The position numbers were made by a program, and so were the translations under genes. From Bacillus sp. SKDU12 (GTDB lineage Bacteria > Bacillota > Bacilli > Bacillales > Bacillaceae): a stretch of 64,000 nt of DNA. The stretch's first letter is position 1. Each line of letters begins with the position of its first letter. The notes below the pieces were generated by a model that ran no database searches, had not been told where the DNA came from, and saw only the letters and a program-made list of their open reading frames with translations. The stretch spans positions 124,001 through 188,000 of the forward strand of contig NZ_MSRC01000016.1 of NCBI RefSeq assembly GCF_010093085.1, read 5' to 3'. Positions 46,193 to 57,987 of this stretch are shown piece by piece.

Positions 46193-48586
46193 TCATTTCG
46201 CTCTCTTTATAAGATTTAGACCATGAGGTATATCCCGTTGATGGTGAGAATTATCACCCCAGCTCTCAATTGTACCGTCGTTTTTTAAAGCCAAGGAGTG
46301 AGCTGCTCCCGCTGCAATAGCTATAACATTATTTAATCCTTTAGGTATATCCAGTTGTTGGTTAGCATTATCACCCCAGCCCACAATTGTACCGTCGTTT
46401 TTTAAGGCTAAGCAGTGATCTGTTCCCGCTGCAATAGCTATAACATTATTTAATCCTTTAGGTACCTCGAAACAAGGAGTACCAGAAACTCCCCTCGTCC
46501 CCCAGGACACAACGATACCGTCACTTCTTAAGGCTAAGGAGTATTCATTTCCCGCTGCGATAGCTTTAACATTAGTTAACCCGTAAGGTACATCTGTTTT
46601 GTGAAATTCGTTTTGTCCCCATGCTACAACTGTTCCATCATTTCTTAATGCAAGAGAATGAAGAGTACCTGCAGCAATATCCGTCACATTATTTAAAGTA
46701 GATGGCACCGTTTTTTGATTAAATCGGTTATCCCCCCATGCCACAACTATACCATCTTTTCTTAATGCAAGAGAATGAGCACCACCAGCAGCCACAGCAA
46801 TTACATTATTTAAATCGGTAGGTACAGTGGATTGATTAAATTTATTGTTACCCCATGCAGTAACAGTCCCGTCAATTCTTAATGCTAAGCAATGCCTATG
46901 GCCTGCATCAATAGAAATTATATTAGATAAGCCGGTAGGAATATCACATTGATGAGAATCGTTCTCCCCCCACACTGCAATCGTACCATCAATTTTCAGA
47001 GCCATCCCATGATTTGCAAAAGTTGAAATCTTATAGCCAGAGTTAAAATAGTCAAGTACCCAGTCCTTAGACAGATCAGTTGTTGTTAAGTAATTTTCGT
47101 TAAATAAGCCTTTATAATAATTTAAAAAGGGCACATTATCATAGTGTATATTTTGTAAAAACACAGTATCCGTAGGGAGGATATTATCTCCTTGAGAGCC
47201 AGAACGTTTGATAATCTTCCATTTTTGCTTACTTATATTTTCATCTTTAAAGTAATAATAAACACCTTGTGGCCATGCTCCTAGATAGTTTTTTCCATCC
47301 TTTATATATTCACTCGTTTTTATCTTTACTACATCCCCGTTTTTTAATATTTGGTTGTTCGCCTTAACCACCTGAAGTAGAATGGCATCCTCCCCCAATA
47401 TAGGAGCGGGGTTTTTTCTTTGCTGCACGTAACCTACTTCAGTACGCAAGGTTCCATGCAAAATATTTGATTGCGGTGTTTCACCAATAAAAATTCCATT
47501 CGCTTTTAAACTGTTCTCAACCAAGGATAGATGTAGTATTGCAGAAATGTTGAAAAAGTAATAGTCGGTCTTTTTCTTATCAGATGCTTTCTGTGCTGCT
47601 GTCAACCAAGCATCTATATTATAGTCCTCAGGAACTCTCAAGGGCTCTCCATTGACTATAATTCTGCTGATGTTTTTTTTCCAGTCATTGCACTGGTCAT
47701 TATTTTTCTTTTGCAGTATTTCCAGTACAACATTTAAAGTATTGTCATCTATGGGATCAAATATTTTAGGATCAAACCTTGTGTGATTTATTATTCGTCT
47801 CATTGCCGTTACCATTTGCCTGAATGCATCCAGAAATAAAGTTGAATTGTTTTTTATAATAGGTACTTTTTGTCCTTTCCATTGAGAATGATATGAGTAA
47901 TGTAAATATGGGTAATCCGGTAAATGTCCCATACGACCATGTCCTAAATAACTATAAGAATTAAATGCCAGGGCGTCAGGAGAACGTTCATCAATTTTTA
48001 TTAAATCACCGGTATCCATATTTGTTACTTCTTTCTCTGTTTCATTAATAAACCATGCAGGTATGCCAGCAAAGTTGCAATGAGCCCATGTATCTGCCAT
48101 AACGTGCATTCTTAATCCAATCAGATGTAAAATGTAGTCTTCACCAGTATGATTTATTGTGTCATTGATCATTTCTGAAACCAGCAAGCTATCTTTCTGA
48201 CATAAAAGCTTAAATTCTTCATTGGATTCATCATCAAAATACCATTTATAAGTCCCGGTCGAATCGCTACTGCTTCTTGTACCATTATATACTTGAATGT
48301 CACTGTTTGCACCGTAGTTCCCCGGCAGCATATGAAAAGGAACCCACACCCTTGCTGCATTTATAAGTTTTGTTTCCGACCACCATATGTCATCATAAAT
48401 TAACTCACTCAATTGTTGTGCAGTCGGGACCGGAGATAATCCCGGTAAATATGCAGTATTTATCATTGATATCGAAGAGTCATCTACATATTGGGCCGCA
48501 TAAGCAATTTTCTGTGCGTCTTGATATCTAAAACCAGCAGTCATTGCAGCAACATAAGTTGCATAGTAATGAAAATCTTTATTCAC
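46193..48586 (-). CDS. DUF6765-like domain protein with seven RCC1-like repeats
   Basis: 797 residues, GTG start 9 nt after AGGAGG. The N-terminal part opens MNKDFHYYATYVAA and contains YAAQYVDDS and HVMADTWAHCNF; this resembles DUF6765 proteins, and the H-x3-D-x3-H arrangement recalls zinc-dependent phospholipase C / P1 nuclease-type sites. Residues about 508-790 are seven repeats of the form LALxxDGTxxxWGxN, each about 40 residues, an RCC1-like seven-bladed propeller. No signal peptide or membrane helix is seen. I do not recognise this fusion as a named gene. It is the main cargo of the first compartment between displaced sufB tails. A metal-dependent hydrolase with a binding propeller is inference; it could be an effector, a host-interaction protein or a defence factor. 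Confidence 0.75.
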   Translation of the reverse strand: MNKDFHYYATYVAAMTAGFRYQDAQKIAYAAQYVDDSSISMINTAYLPGLSPVPTAQQLSELIYDDIWWSETKLINAARVWVPFHMLPGNYGANSDIQVYNGTRSSSDSTGTYKWYFDDESNEEFKLLCQKDSLLVSEMINDTINHTGEDYILHLIGLRMHVMADTWAHCNFAGIPAWFINETEKEVTNMDTGDLIKIDERSPDALAFNSYSYLGHGRMGHLPDYPYLHYSYHSQWKGQKVPIIKNNSTLFLDAFRQMVTAMRRIINHTRFDPKIFDPIDDNTLNVVLEILQKKNNDQCNDWKKNISRIIVNGEPLRVPEDYNIDAWLTAAQKASDKKKTDYYFFNISAILHLSLVENSLKANGIFIGETPQSNILHGTLRTEVGYVQQRKNPAPILGEDAILLQVVKANNQILKNGDVVKIKTSEYIKDGKNYLGAWPQGVYYYFKDENISKQKWKIIKRSGSQGDNILPTDTVFLQNIHYDNVPFLNYYKGLFNENYLTTTDLSKDWVLDYFNSGYKISTFANHGMALKIDGTIAVWGENDSHQCDIPTGLSNIISIDAGHRHCLALRIDGTVTAWGNNKFNQSTVPTDLNNVIAVAAGGAHSLALRKDGIVVAWGDNRFNQKTVPSTLNNVTDIAAGTLHSLALRNDGTVVAWGQNEFHKTDVPYGLTNVKAIAAGNEYSLALRSDGIVVSWGTRGVSGTPCFEVPKGLNNVIAIAAGTDHCLALKNDGTIVGWGDNANQQLDIPKGLNNVIAIAAGAAHSLALKNDGTIESWGDNSHHQRDIPHGLNLIKRAK

Positions 48587-48653
48587 AAAAAATTCCTCCT
48601 AAGCAGTTCCGTTTAATAATATACATCGTGTCCCTATTCTCGCATAATATTCA

Positions 48654-48863
48654 GACACCAGGAGAAACCCTCTCTTACGCAGTCAACAGAGGAAATATTA
48701 ACACTTGGGCGTGAATGTATTCGGACTACAAAATTAAAAGAAGCGATTGGTGGTCATCTATCTGACTCAAGCGTGCTATTTACTAATTTATGGAGGGCAT
48801 TTAGCTTCTATACGACTTCTAAAGGCTTGGCTCATTACCGATTCAAGCCCGACGGAAAACAAT
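48654..48863 (+). pseudogene. Probable IS1595/ISXO2-type transposase remnant
   Basis: An open stretch of about 70 codons without a start codon reads ILTLGRECIRTTKLKEAIGG, then SSVLFTNLWRAF and KGLAHYRFKPDGKQ before a stop. The pattern VLxTDxWRAFxxYxxxKGLxHYRFxxDG is familiar from the C-terminal part of IS1595-family DDE transposases; here the Asp of the TD pair is Asn. The conserved downstream part is missing. A 5' and 3' truncated remnant is the best reading; family assignment is from memory. Confidence 0.4.
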
Positions 48864-49198
48864 AACGCAACTACAATAGGTTGCCAAGAAAATCGGCGAG
48901 CCACCGGGCAGAATAACGCAGTTAACTGTTGGAATTAATTGTTGCATAAAATAGAGATACATCTTTTAGTTTTGTTCAATGCATAAGGATCTCATTTTCC
49001 ACACAGCGGCCACATACGTCGCAAGCTTCGAGCCCTTTCCTCTTGATTAGGCTCTCGATCGCCTAGCCCAAATGGTCTCAATGGAAATCAATCCTTCCGT
49101 ATCCTCCTTCCATTATCAAATTTCTCCATAGTATGTGCAGCATACGCAAGTAGTCGGGTAAAAAATTCAAACCGGCACGAACCGATCCTCACAAAGAA
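48864..49198. other. Non-coding or degenerate DNA at the end of the first compartment
   Basis: No intact gene. On the minus strand a short frame around 48990-49075 reads KRKGLEACDVCGRCVENEI, with a zinc-ribbon-like CxxCGxC, then ends; this may be the tail of a lost gene. I cannot identify it. Confidence 0.35.
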
Positions 49199-49232
49199 AA
49201 ACCCTTGGTATTTCTTAATATACCAAGGGTTT
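49199..49232. terminator. Terminator attached to displaced sufB tail 2
   Basis: AAACCCTTGGTAT ... ATACCAAGGGTTT stem directly before the second displaced tail, unrelated in sequence to the hairpins at tails 1 and 3. Confidence 0.8.
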
Positions 49233-49454
49233 CATTTATATTAACCGATTGAACCTTCCATTTCGACTATGATTGCGGGCAAGAAAAACACAAATGCGCA
49301 TAAAATAAGGGTTTGCGCTGTTTTGCGTTATCGTTTTTTTATAGATTTCAGTGAAAAAGTTTATTTTTCGGTATCAAAAGTGGTATCACGTTTTTCTTGG
49401 GCTAAAGAAAATATGGATTATATAAAGTCCCTCTCTAATGAGTCGGGACTTTTT
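49227..49454. repeat. Long direct repeat, copy 2 (left end of second compartment)
   Basis: Second copy of the 225-nt repeat, including the tail, the AAATGCGCATAAAATAAG stretch, the GGTATCA doublet and the inner hairpin (49424-49454). Most differences are single bases; TACACG becomes TGCGGG right of the tail. Confidence 0.85.
49240..49266 (-). repeat. Displaced sufB 3' tail 2 (attachment-site-like)
   Basis: 27 nt identical to the 3' end of sufB at 52276-52302, encoding EMEGSIG and TAA on the minus strand. Identity stops one base beyond each side. Confidence 0.9.
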
Positions 49455-49584
49455 CGTTTTACAAAACAGGAATAAAGACACAGATCAAAGTAATCATTTT
49501 CTTTAAATACAAAGACTTTTCAATTATTCCTCTTTTCCTCGTGATAAGATTTTGTTGTGAAATTCCAAAAGAAGGGATATGAAG

Positions 49585-51374
49585 ATGAAAGTATTTGAAG
49601 CCAAAACACTGCTTTCCGAAGCAGATAAACGCGCCAAGGAATACAAAGAATTAAGAAGTCAGATGGTCAATCTAAAAAAGGCTTTTAAAGCTGTAGCTGA
49701 TTTAGATGACAGTGAGTTTTCCGGCAAAGGCGCCGACAACATTAAAGCATTTTATCAAGACTACGCAGGTGTAGCTGACAATTGGATTGACTTACTTGAT
49801 ATGAAAATTGCTTTCTTGACAAGCATTTCCGGCACTTTAGAGTACGCCAGCTTATCTGATGCTTATATAGAAGAATCCTTCTTAGAACACGAGCTGTCTA
49901 ACGCCTACACAAAATCAAAAACGATTATGTCTGAACAAAAGAAAGCTATGAAAGATATTTTACATGATATCGACGATATTCTTCCGCTTGATTTGTTCTC
50001 GACAGAAACCTTTAAAGACGAACTCGCCGATACGGAGAACCAACGCAAAAAAACAGTCAATAAAATAGACAGCGCTGACGAAGCACTTGTTTCTGAATAT
50101 GCCCAGTCAGAGCCAAACGAGCAATTCATCAAGAAGGACTTCCAAAAGCTTGAGGAATCCACAGGCAAAGGAAAAAACGCTACGCCCATTCACTACAATG
50201 CTAAAGCTTATCGAGAAAGTGACATACATAAGAAAAAAGGCGATATTGAGAAACAGACTGAAGCTTATTTGAAGATCAAAAAAGATGAAGCGAAAGAGCG
50301 AGAAATCAAGGATTTAAAGAAGAAGCTAGCAGACGGAGTGACAGATCCGGATGAATACTTAGAAATCGCCAAGAAGGTCGGCTATGAGAATCTAGAGCCG
50401 TCTCAAGTGCAGCTTGCAGTGCAAATTGAACAAGCGAAGCAGCTAGAAGGAGCAGGAGAAATCACCTGGGATATCGTAAAAGGTGTAGGAGTAGGCTTAT
50501 ATGATGTAGGAAAAGACACTGTAACCGGGACTTCATTACCGATCCAGGAGAAACACTCTCAGCACTGGGCAATGCAGCTATGCATCCAGTGAAAACATAC
50601 GATGCCATTTCAGCAGCAATTGAAGAGTCATATCAAAAGGATATGACGAATGGAGATGCCTATTCTAGATCAAGATGGGTAACGTATGCAATTGGTTCGG
50701 TGGCTGTAGCTATATTTGGAACGAAAGGCGCAGGAGCAATTAACAAAGCAGATGCAGCGGGTAAAGTAATAAACAAGGCAAGTCAAGCAGGTAAGAAAAT
50801 CAAGGACGTTAAGATACCAGATTTGCTACCTTATAACCCTAAATACGATCTTGCCCTAGCTGATAATGTGCCATACAATGTGGTTGATAGCCTAAACCTT
50901 AAGAATGAACTCTTGACTAATGCGAAGAAATTAGATGAGAGCAGAAAGCCATTTACAGGTCAGGAAATAAATCTCCCTTGGTTAAATAAAGAAAAGTATG
51001 GAGCTGTTGAAATAGACGGCAATGTAAAAGTTAAAGGACAAAGTAGAGATGTAAGCCGTAGAGTCTATACACTAAAGGACATTGATGTTAATCAAAAAAC
51101 CCCAAAAGGAAAAACTAATCTGAAATTAATGAAAGATGGTAAGTCTCCTTATGCTAAAGACGGAACACAGATTAACCTACATCATCTCATACAAGAAGAA
51201 AGTGGACCATTGCTTGAGATACCTAATAGTTTACATACAAAGTATAGCGATGTAATACATGGCCTTAAAGGTAATGGAGAAAGTTTTAGGAACGATGTTT
51301 ATTTGGAGAAACAGTACAATAACTTTAAGACAAGGTATTGGAGATGGAGAGCAAAACAATATGAGAAAGAATAA
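49585..51374 (+). pseudogene. YobL-like LXG polymorphic toxin with LHH nuclease end, frameshifted
   Basis: The first frame (49585-50592) encodes an LXG domain ([20 protein letters not shown] onward), the N-terminus used for ESX/T7SS-linked export. The second (to 51374) continues with the family linker [20 protein letters not shown] and ends in an LHH-type nuclease domain (TQINLHHLIQEESGPLLEIP). At 50521 the first frame reads [11 protein letters not shown], whereas the +1 frame just after it reads [20 protein letters not shown], the expected linker. The family normally reads TGLWDFITDPG, so GGG-CTTTGGG collapsed to GGG, a 7-nt deletion between short repeats, explains the break. The immunity gene follows 13 nt later. 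Confidence 0.8.
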
Positions 51375-51387
51375 GGAGTTATAAATC

Positions 51388-51849
51388 ATGGATTTTTATT
51401 TGAAAATAAAGGAATTCTTAGCTGAAAATGCTAAGGAAAAAGATTTCACAGGTGGAATTGAAGGAGATAAAATTTTAAAAATAGAACAAGATCTTCAAGT
51501 CACACTTCCAGATAGCTACAAATGGTTTCTTAGAAATTATGGTTCTGGCGGAGTTTATGGAATCGATTTATTAGGCTATGATTTGGGTGGCGCTTCAGTT
51601 GTGGAAACAACCAGAGAGTATCGTGAATATAGAGAATTACCAAGTGGTTTAGTAGTTATAGAACATGTTGATTTTTTTGGATATTGCTTAGATACTACGC
51701 AAATGAACCAAGGAGAATGTCCAGTTATTATTTGGAGTGAATTCGGTGGCTATAAAGAACTTGATTCATCAAATTTTATAAAGTTCTTTTATGAAAGGCT
51801 TCTTGAGATGAAAGAAAACTGGGAAGAAGATGAAGACTGGGACGATTAA
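51388..51849 (+). CDS. SMI1/KNR4 family immunity protein (YobK-like)
   Basis: 153 residues of the SMI1/KNR4 superfamily: IEGDKILKIEQDLQVTLPDSYKWFLRNYGSGG is the hallmark N-terminal part, and the C-terminus is acidic. These proteins neutralise cognate polymorphic nuclease toxins; in B. subtilis YobK protects against YobL. ATG follows AAGGAG. The gene is intact although the toxin gene is broken, so it now acts as an orphan immunity gene (inference). Confidence 0.82.
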   Translation: MDFYLKIKEFLAENAKEKDFTGGIEGDKILKIEQDLQVTLPDSYKWFLRNYGSGGVYGIDLLGYDLGGASVVETTREYREYRELPSGLVVIEHVDFFGYCLDTTQMNQGECPVIIWSEFGGYKELDSSNFIKFFYERLLEMKENWEEDEDWDD

Positions 51850-51867
51850 GCAAAAGTATTGCAATTT

Positions 51868-51897
51868 AGAGCCCCTCATTATATGAGAGGCTCTTTT
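51868..51897 (+). terminator. Terminator of the toxin-immunity unit
   Basis: AGAGCCCCTCAT / ATGAGAGGCTCT stem (one mismatch) followed by TTTT. Confidence 0.75.
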
Positions 51898-52024
51898 ATT
51901 GCATCAATTACGCTTTTGTTTTAGCTCTGTAATTCAAATCATTATCAAAATATTAACAAATAGCATAATTGAATCCTTATTTAATTTAAAATGTAAATAT
52001 CCATTTTAAAAAGAGGGTTTTAGT

Positions 52025-52195
52025 GTGCTTCAAGAAAAATATCCAAAGGATAGGACTCTTTATTTAGTTTTAATTGCTTTTATAGGGTTGAATTTCGCTA
52101 ATAATGTACTTAATGATATATATAGATTGGGTACAATTGGTTGGTGTCACACTATTCAAAATGGAGTTGCAAAAGTCGTTTGTGAAAACATGTAA
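52025..52195 (+). CDS. Small hypothetical protein, 56 residues
   Basis: GTG-started frame with one hydrophobic segment (TLYLVLIAFIGLNFANNV) and a Cys-containing tail ending VVCENM. The ribosome site AGAGGG is weak. No similarity recognised. It is the last frame before the sufB tail, so it belongs to the second compartment. Confidence 0.35.
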   Translation: MLQEKYPKDRTLYLVLIAFIGLNFANNVLNDIYRLGTIGWCHTIQNGVAKVVCENM

Positions 52196-52230
52196 TATCC
52201 CTAATTTACATACCCTGGTTCTAAACAAAT

Positions 52231-52267
52231 AAAAGGACGCAACTGAAAACCAGTTGCGTCCTTTTTT
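52231..52267. terminator. Terminator of the suf operon
   Basis: AAAAGGACGCAACTG / CAGTTGCGTCCTTTT perfect stem, 10 nt past the sufB stop on the minus strand. Confidence 0.85.
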
Positions 52268-52275
52268 GTGAAACA

Positions 52276-52302
52276 ATTAACCGATTGAACCTTCCATTTC
52301 GA
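52276..52302 (-). repeat. Functional sufB 3' end, third copy of the tail
   Basis: The 27 nt shared with 49240-49266 (exact) and 45897-45923 (one serine codon different). Here it is joined to intact sufB. Confidence 0.88.
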
Positions 52303-53674
52303 ACTTAATCAAACGGTTCATTTCAACTGCGTATTCCATTGGAAGCTCTTTTGTGAATGGCTCGATGAAGCCCATTACGATCATTTCAGTCGCTTCTTCT
52401 TCAGAAATGCCGCGGCTCATCAAGTAGAAGAGCTGCTCTTCAGATACTTTAGACACTTTCGCTTCGTGCTCTAATGAAATGTTATCATTTAAGATTTCAT
52501 TGTAAGGAATGGTGTCTGATGTTGATTTGTTATCCATAATGAGCGTATCGCACTCGATGTTAGAGCGGGCACCTTCCGCTTTGCGTCCGAAGTGGACGAT
52601 TCCGCGGTACGTTACTTTTCCGCCTTGTTTTGAAATCGATTTTGATACGATTGTGGATGATGTGTTTGGTGCAAGGTGAATCATTTTCGCACCCGCATCC
52701 TGATGCTGGCCTTTACCCGCAAGAGCGATAGAAAGCGTCATACCGCGCGCGCCTTCGCCTTTTAGGATACAAGCCGGATATTTCATTGTCAGTCTAGAAC
52801 CGATGTTGCCGTCGATCCATTCCATTGTTGCGTTTTCTTCACAAATCGTACGCTTTGTTACAAGGTTGTAAACGTTGTTCGCCCAGTTTTGGATCGTTGT
52901 ATAACGACAGTAGCCGCCTTTTTTGACGATGATCTCAACAACCGCACTGTGAAGCGAGTTTGTTGTGTAAACAGGCGCAGTACAGCCTTCAACGTAATGA
53001 ACGCTTGCTTCTTCGTCAACGATGATCAACGTACGTTCGAACTGACCCATGTTTTCAGAGTTGATGCGGAAGTAAGCTTGAAGCGGTGTTTCAACCTTTA
53101 CGCCTTTAGGCACGTAGATGAAAGATCCGCCGGACCAAACAGCTGAGTTAAGCGCCGCAAACTTGTTATCAGTCGGCGGGATCACTTTTGCCCAGTGCTC
53201 ACGGAAAATATCTTCATTTTCTTTCAGGGCGCTGTCAGTGTCTTTAAAGACGATGCCCTGCGCTTCAAGGTCTTCTTTCATGTTGTGGTATACAACCTCA
53301 GATTCGTACTGAGCAGAAACACCCGCAAGGTATTTTTGTTCAGCTTCAGGAATACCGAGCTTGTCGAATGTTTGCTTAATTTCGTCAGGAACTTCATCCC
53401 AAGAACGCTCTGAACGCTCAGACGGTTTTACGTAGTACGTAATTTCGTCAAAGTTCAGTGAGTTTAAATCTCCGCCCCATTGCGGCATCGGCATGTTGTA
53501 GAAATGCTCAAGTGATTTCAAGCGGAAATCAAGCATCCATTGAGGCTCTTCTTTCATGCGAGAAATTTCTTCTACGATTTCTTTTGTCAATCCGCGCTCT
53601 GAACGGAAAATGGAAACGTCTTTGTCGTGAAAACCATACTTGTATTCACCAATATCAGGCATTTTTTTAGCCAT
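52277..53674 (-). CDS. sufB: Fe-S cluster assembly scaffold SufB
   Basis: 465 residues of the SufB/SufD beta-helix family. It holds the SufB core with [21 protein letters not shown], ending at KFEMEGSIG. With SufC and SufD it forms the complex on which Fe-S clusters are built from SufU-delivered sulfur. It is the last gene of sufCDSUB. Its final nine codons are the copied segment discussed for the integration site; the gene itself is intact. Confidence 0.96.
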   Translation of the reverse strand: MAKKMPDIGEYKYGFHDKDVSIFRSERGLTKEIVEEISRMKEEPQWMLDFRLKSLEHFYNMPMPQWGGDLNSLNFDEITYYVKPSERSERSWDEVPDEIKQTFDKLGIPEAEQKYLAGVSAQYESEVVYHNMKEDLEAQGIVFKDTDSALKENEDIFREHWAKVIPPTDNKFAALNSAVWSGGSFIYVPKGVKVETPLQAYFRINSENMGQFERTLIIVDEEASVHYVEGCTAPVYTTNSLHSAVVEIIVKKGGYCRYTTIQNWANNVYNLVTKRTICEENATMEWIDGNIGSRLTMKYPACILKGEGARGMTLSIALAGKGQHQDAGAKMIHLAPNTSSTIVSKSISKQGGKVTYRGIVHFGRKAEGARSNIECDTLIMDNKSTSDTIPYNEILNDNISLEHEAKVSKVSEEQLFYLMSRGISEEEATEMIVMGFIEPFTKELPMEYAVEMNRLIKFEMEGSIG

Positions 53675-53694
53675 CCATTTTCACTCCAATCCTT

Positions 53695-56661
<2,967 letters not shown>

Positions 56662-56678
56662 GTTAATCCCCCTAACGC

Positions 56679-57464
56679 TTACGCTTCTTGGCCTACAGTT
56701 TCGTCTTCAATGCCAAGTTCTTGTTTGATCCATTCATAACCTTCTGCTTCAAGACGCTGTGCAAGCTCTGCACCGCCGGATTTTACAACGCGCCCTTGCA
56801 TCATAACGTGAACAACATCCGGAGTGATGTAGTTTAACAGGCGCTGATAGTGAGTGATCATCAGGCAGCCGAAGTTTTCGCTGCGCATTTTGTTGATCCC
56901 TTTGGATACAACTTTCAAAGCATCAATATCAAGACCTGAGTCGATTTCATCAAGGATGGCGATTTTCGGTTCAATCATCATTAATTGAAGGATTTCGTTG
57001 CGCTTTTTCTCCCCGCCTGAGAAGCCTTCATTAAGATAACGCTGAGCCATTTCAGGATCCATTTCAAGGAATTCCATGTTTTCGTCCATTTTGCGGATGA
57101 ATTTCATAAGAGAAATTTCATCGCCTTCTTCTCTGCGCGCATTGATTGCTGAGCGAAGGAAGTCAGCATTTGTTACACCGCTGATTTCACTTGGGTATTG
57201 CATCGCAAGGAATAAGCCTGCCTGTGCGCGCTCGTCCACTTCCATCTCCAGTACATCTTTGCCGTCAAGCGTGATGCTGCCTTTTGTTACTTCATATTTA
57301 GGATGCCCCATAATCGCAGCTGACAAAGTAGATTTACCAGTTCCGTTCGGACCCATTACCGCGTGGAATTCTCCGCCTTTTATTTCAAGGTTTACACCTT
57401 TTAAGATCTCTTTCCCTTCGATTTCAACGTGAAGATCTTTGATCGTTAATGTTGAAGCAGCCAT
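56679..57464 (-). CDS. sufC: Fe-S assembly ATPase SufC
   Basis: 261-residue ABC ATPase: Walker A GPNGTGKST, signature FSGGEKKRNEI, Walker B IAILDEIDSGLDIDAL. First gene of the sufCDSUB operon, preceded by an AT-rich leader with a Fur-box-like palindrome. Confidence 0.96.
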   Translation of the reverse strand: MAASTLTIKDLHVEIEGKEILKGVNLEIKGGEFHAVMGPNGTGKSTLSAAIMGHPKYEVTKGSITLDGKDVLEMEVDERAQAGLFLAMQYPSEISGVTNADFLRSAINARREEGDEISLMKFIRKMDENMEFLEMDPEMAQRYLNEGFSGGEKKRNEILQLMMIEPKIAILDEIDSGLDIDALKVVSKGINKMRSENFGCLMITHYQRLLNYITPDVVHVMMQGRVVKSGGAELAQRLEAEGYEWIKQELGIEDETVGQEA

Positions 57465-57484
57465 ATCTATACCTCCAAAAATAT

Positions 57485-57495
57485 ATAATCATTAT
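57485..57495 (-). promoter_or_regulatory. Fur/PerR-box-like palindrome in the sufC leader
   Basis: The minus strand carries ATAATGATTAT, an exact 5-1-5 palindrome and the core of the 7-1-7 Fur (TGATAATNATTATCA) and PerR boxes, about 20 nt upstream of the sufC start. Extended to 7-1-7 the match is partial, so iron regulation is only suggested. Confidence 0.4.
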
Positions 57496-57987
57496 TCTCA
57501 TTTTATTCTCATTCTAATTTTATAACAAATGAAAAGTAAATACAACTTTTTATCGTGCCCTGCACATTCCACAAGTTTAACAAAGATCAGCACTTTATTA
57601 AAGCGATTGAAAAAGAAAAAGAGTGGATTCCCACCCTTTTTTAAAAGATTGATTTTCTCAATAAGCTCCCGCAGAAATCCGCTTGCTCTTTTCATAATCA
57701 AGCTCTCTCTGCCGCTCTACTTTGATTCTTGTTTCCAGCCGGCGTCCGTATTCCTCATATCCAATTCCATGTGACAGCTGCATCGCTTTTTCCATTTCTG
57801 ACGTATAATCGAGGTTCAGTCTATCCTGGCTGCTGCAAATAATGAATCAATCCCTTCATTTATTTGCTTTTATTGTATCAACGATGCGATGAATGCCGCA
57901 AAAAGGATGTGGCTTGATATAGCGGCAGATGAGACGAAAGCATCCTTTTAGATCAAATGAGAACGGTTTTTTGGAATATTCCTTCTC
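57496..57987. other. Gap between sufC and yurZ, with a possible 45-codon gene
   Basis: About 490 nt. It includes the suf promoter region and a plus-strand GGATTCCCACCC/AAAAAG stretch. On the minus strand, 57658-57795 encodes a charged 45-residue peptide (MEKAMQLSHGIGYEEYGRRL ... RISAGAY) whose frame is open 11 codons further upstream, but no ribosome site precedes the ATG. I do not recognise it; it may be a small real gene or a remnant. Confidence 0.35.

Noticed and set aside
46290..46990. Short regularly spaced DNA repeats resembling a CRISPR array
   Set aside because: The repeats are the codons of the RCC1-like propeller and stay in frame; spacing is that of protein repeats.
48747..48938. 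63-codon frame starting MVVIYLTQACYLLIYG
   Set aside because: It overlaps the transposase-like frame in another register, which has the more protein-like and recognisable sequence.
50580..51374. C-terminal half of the LXG protein as an independent gene
   Set aside because: Its protein-like sequence begins before any start codon ([15 protein letters not shown]), so it is the continuation of the upstream frame after a deletion.
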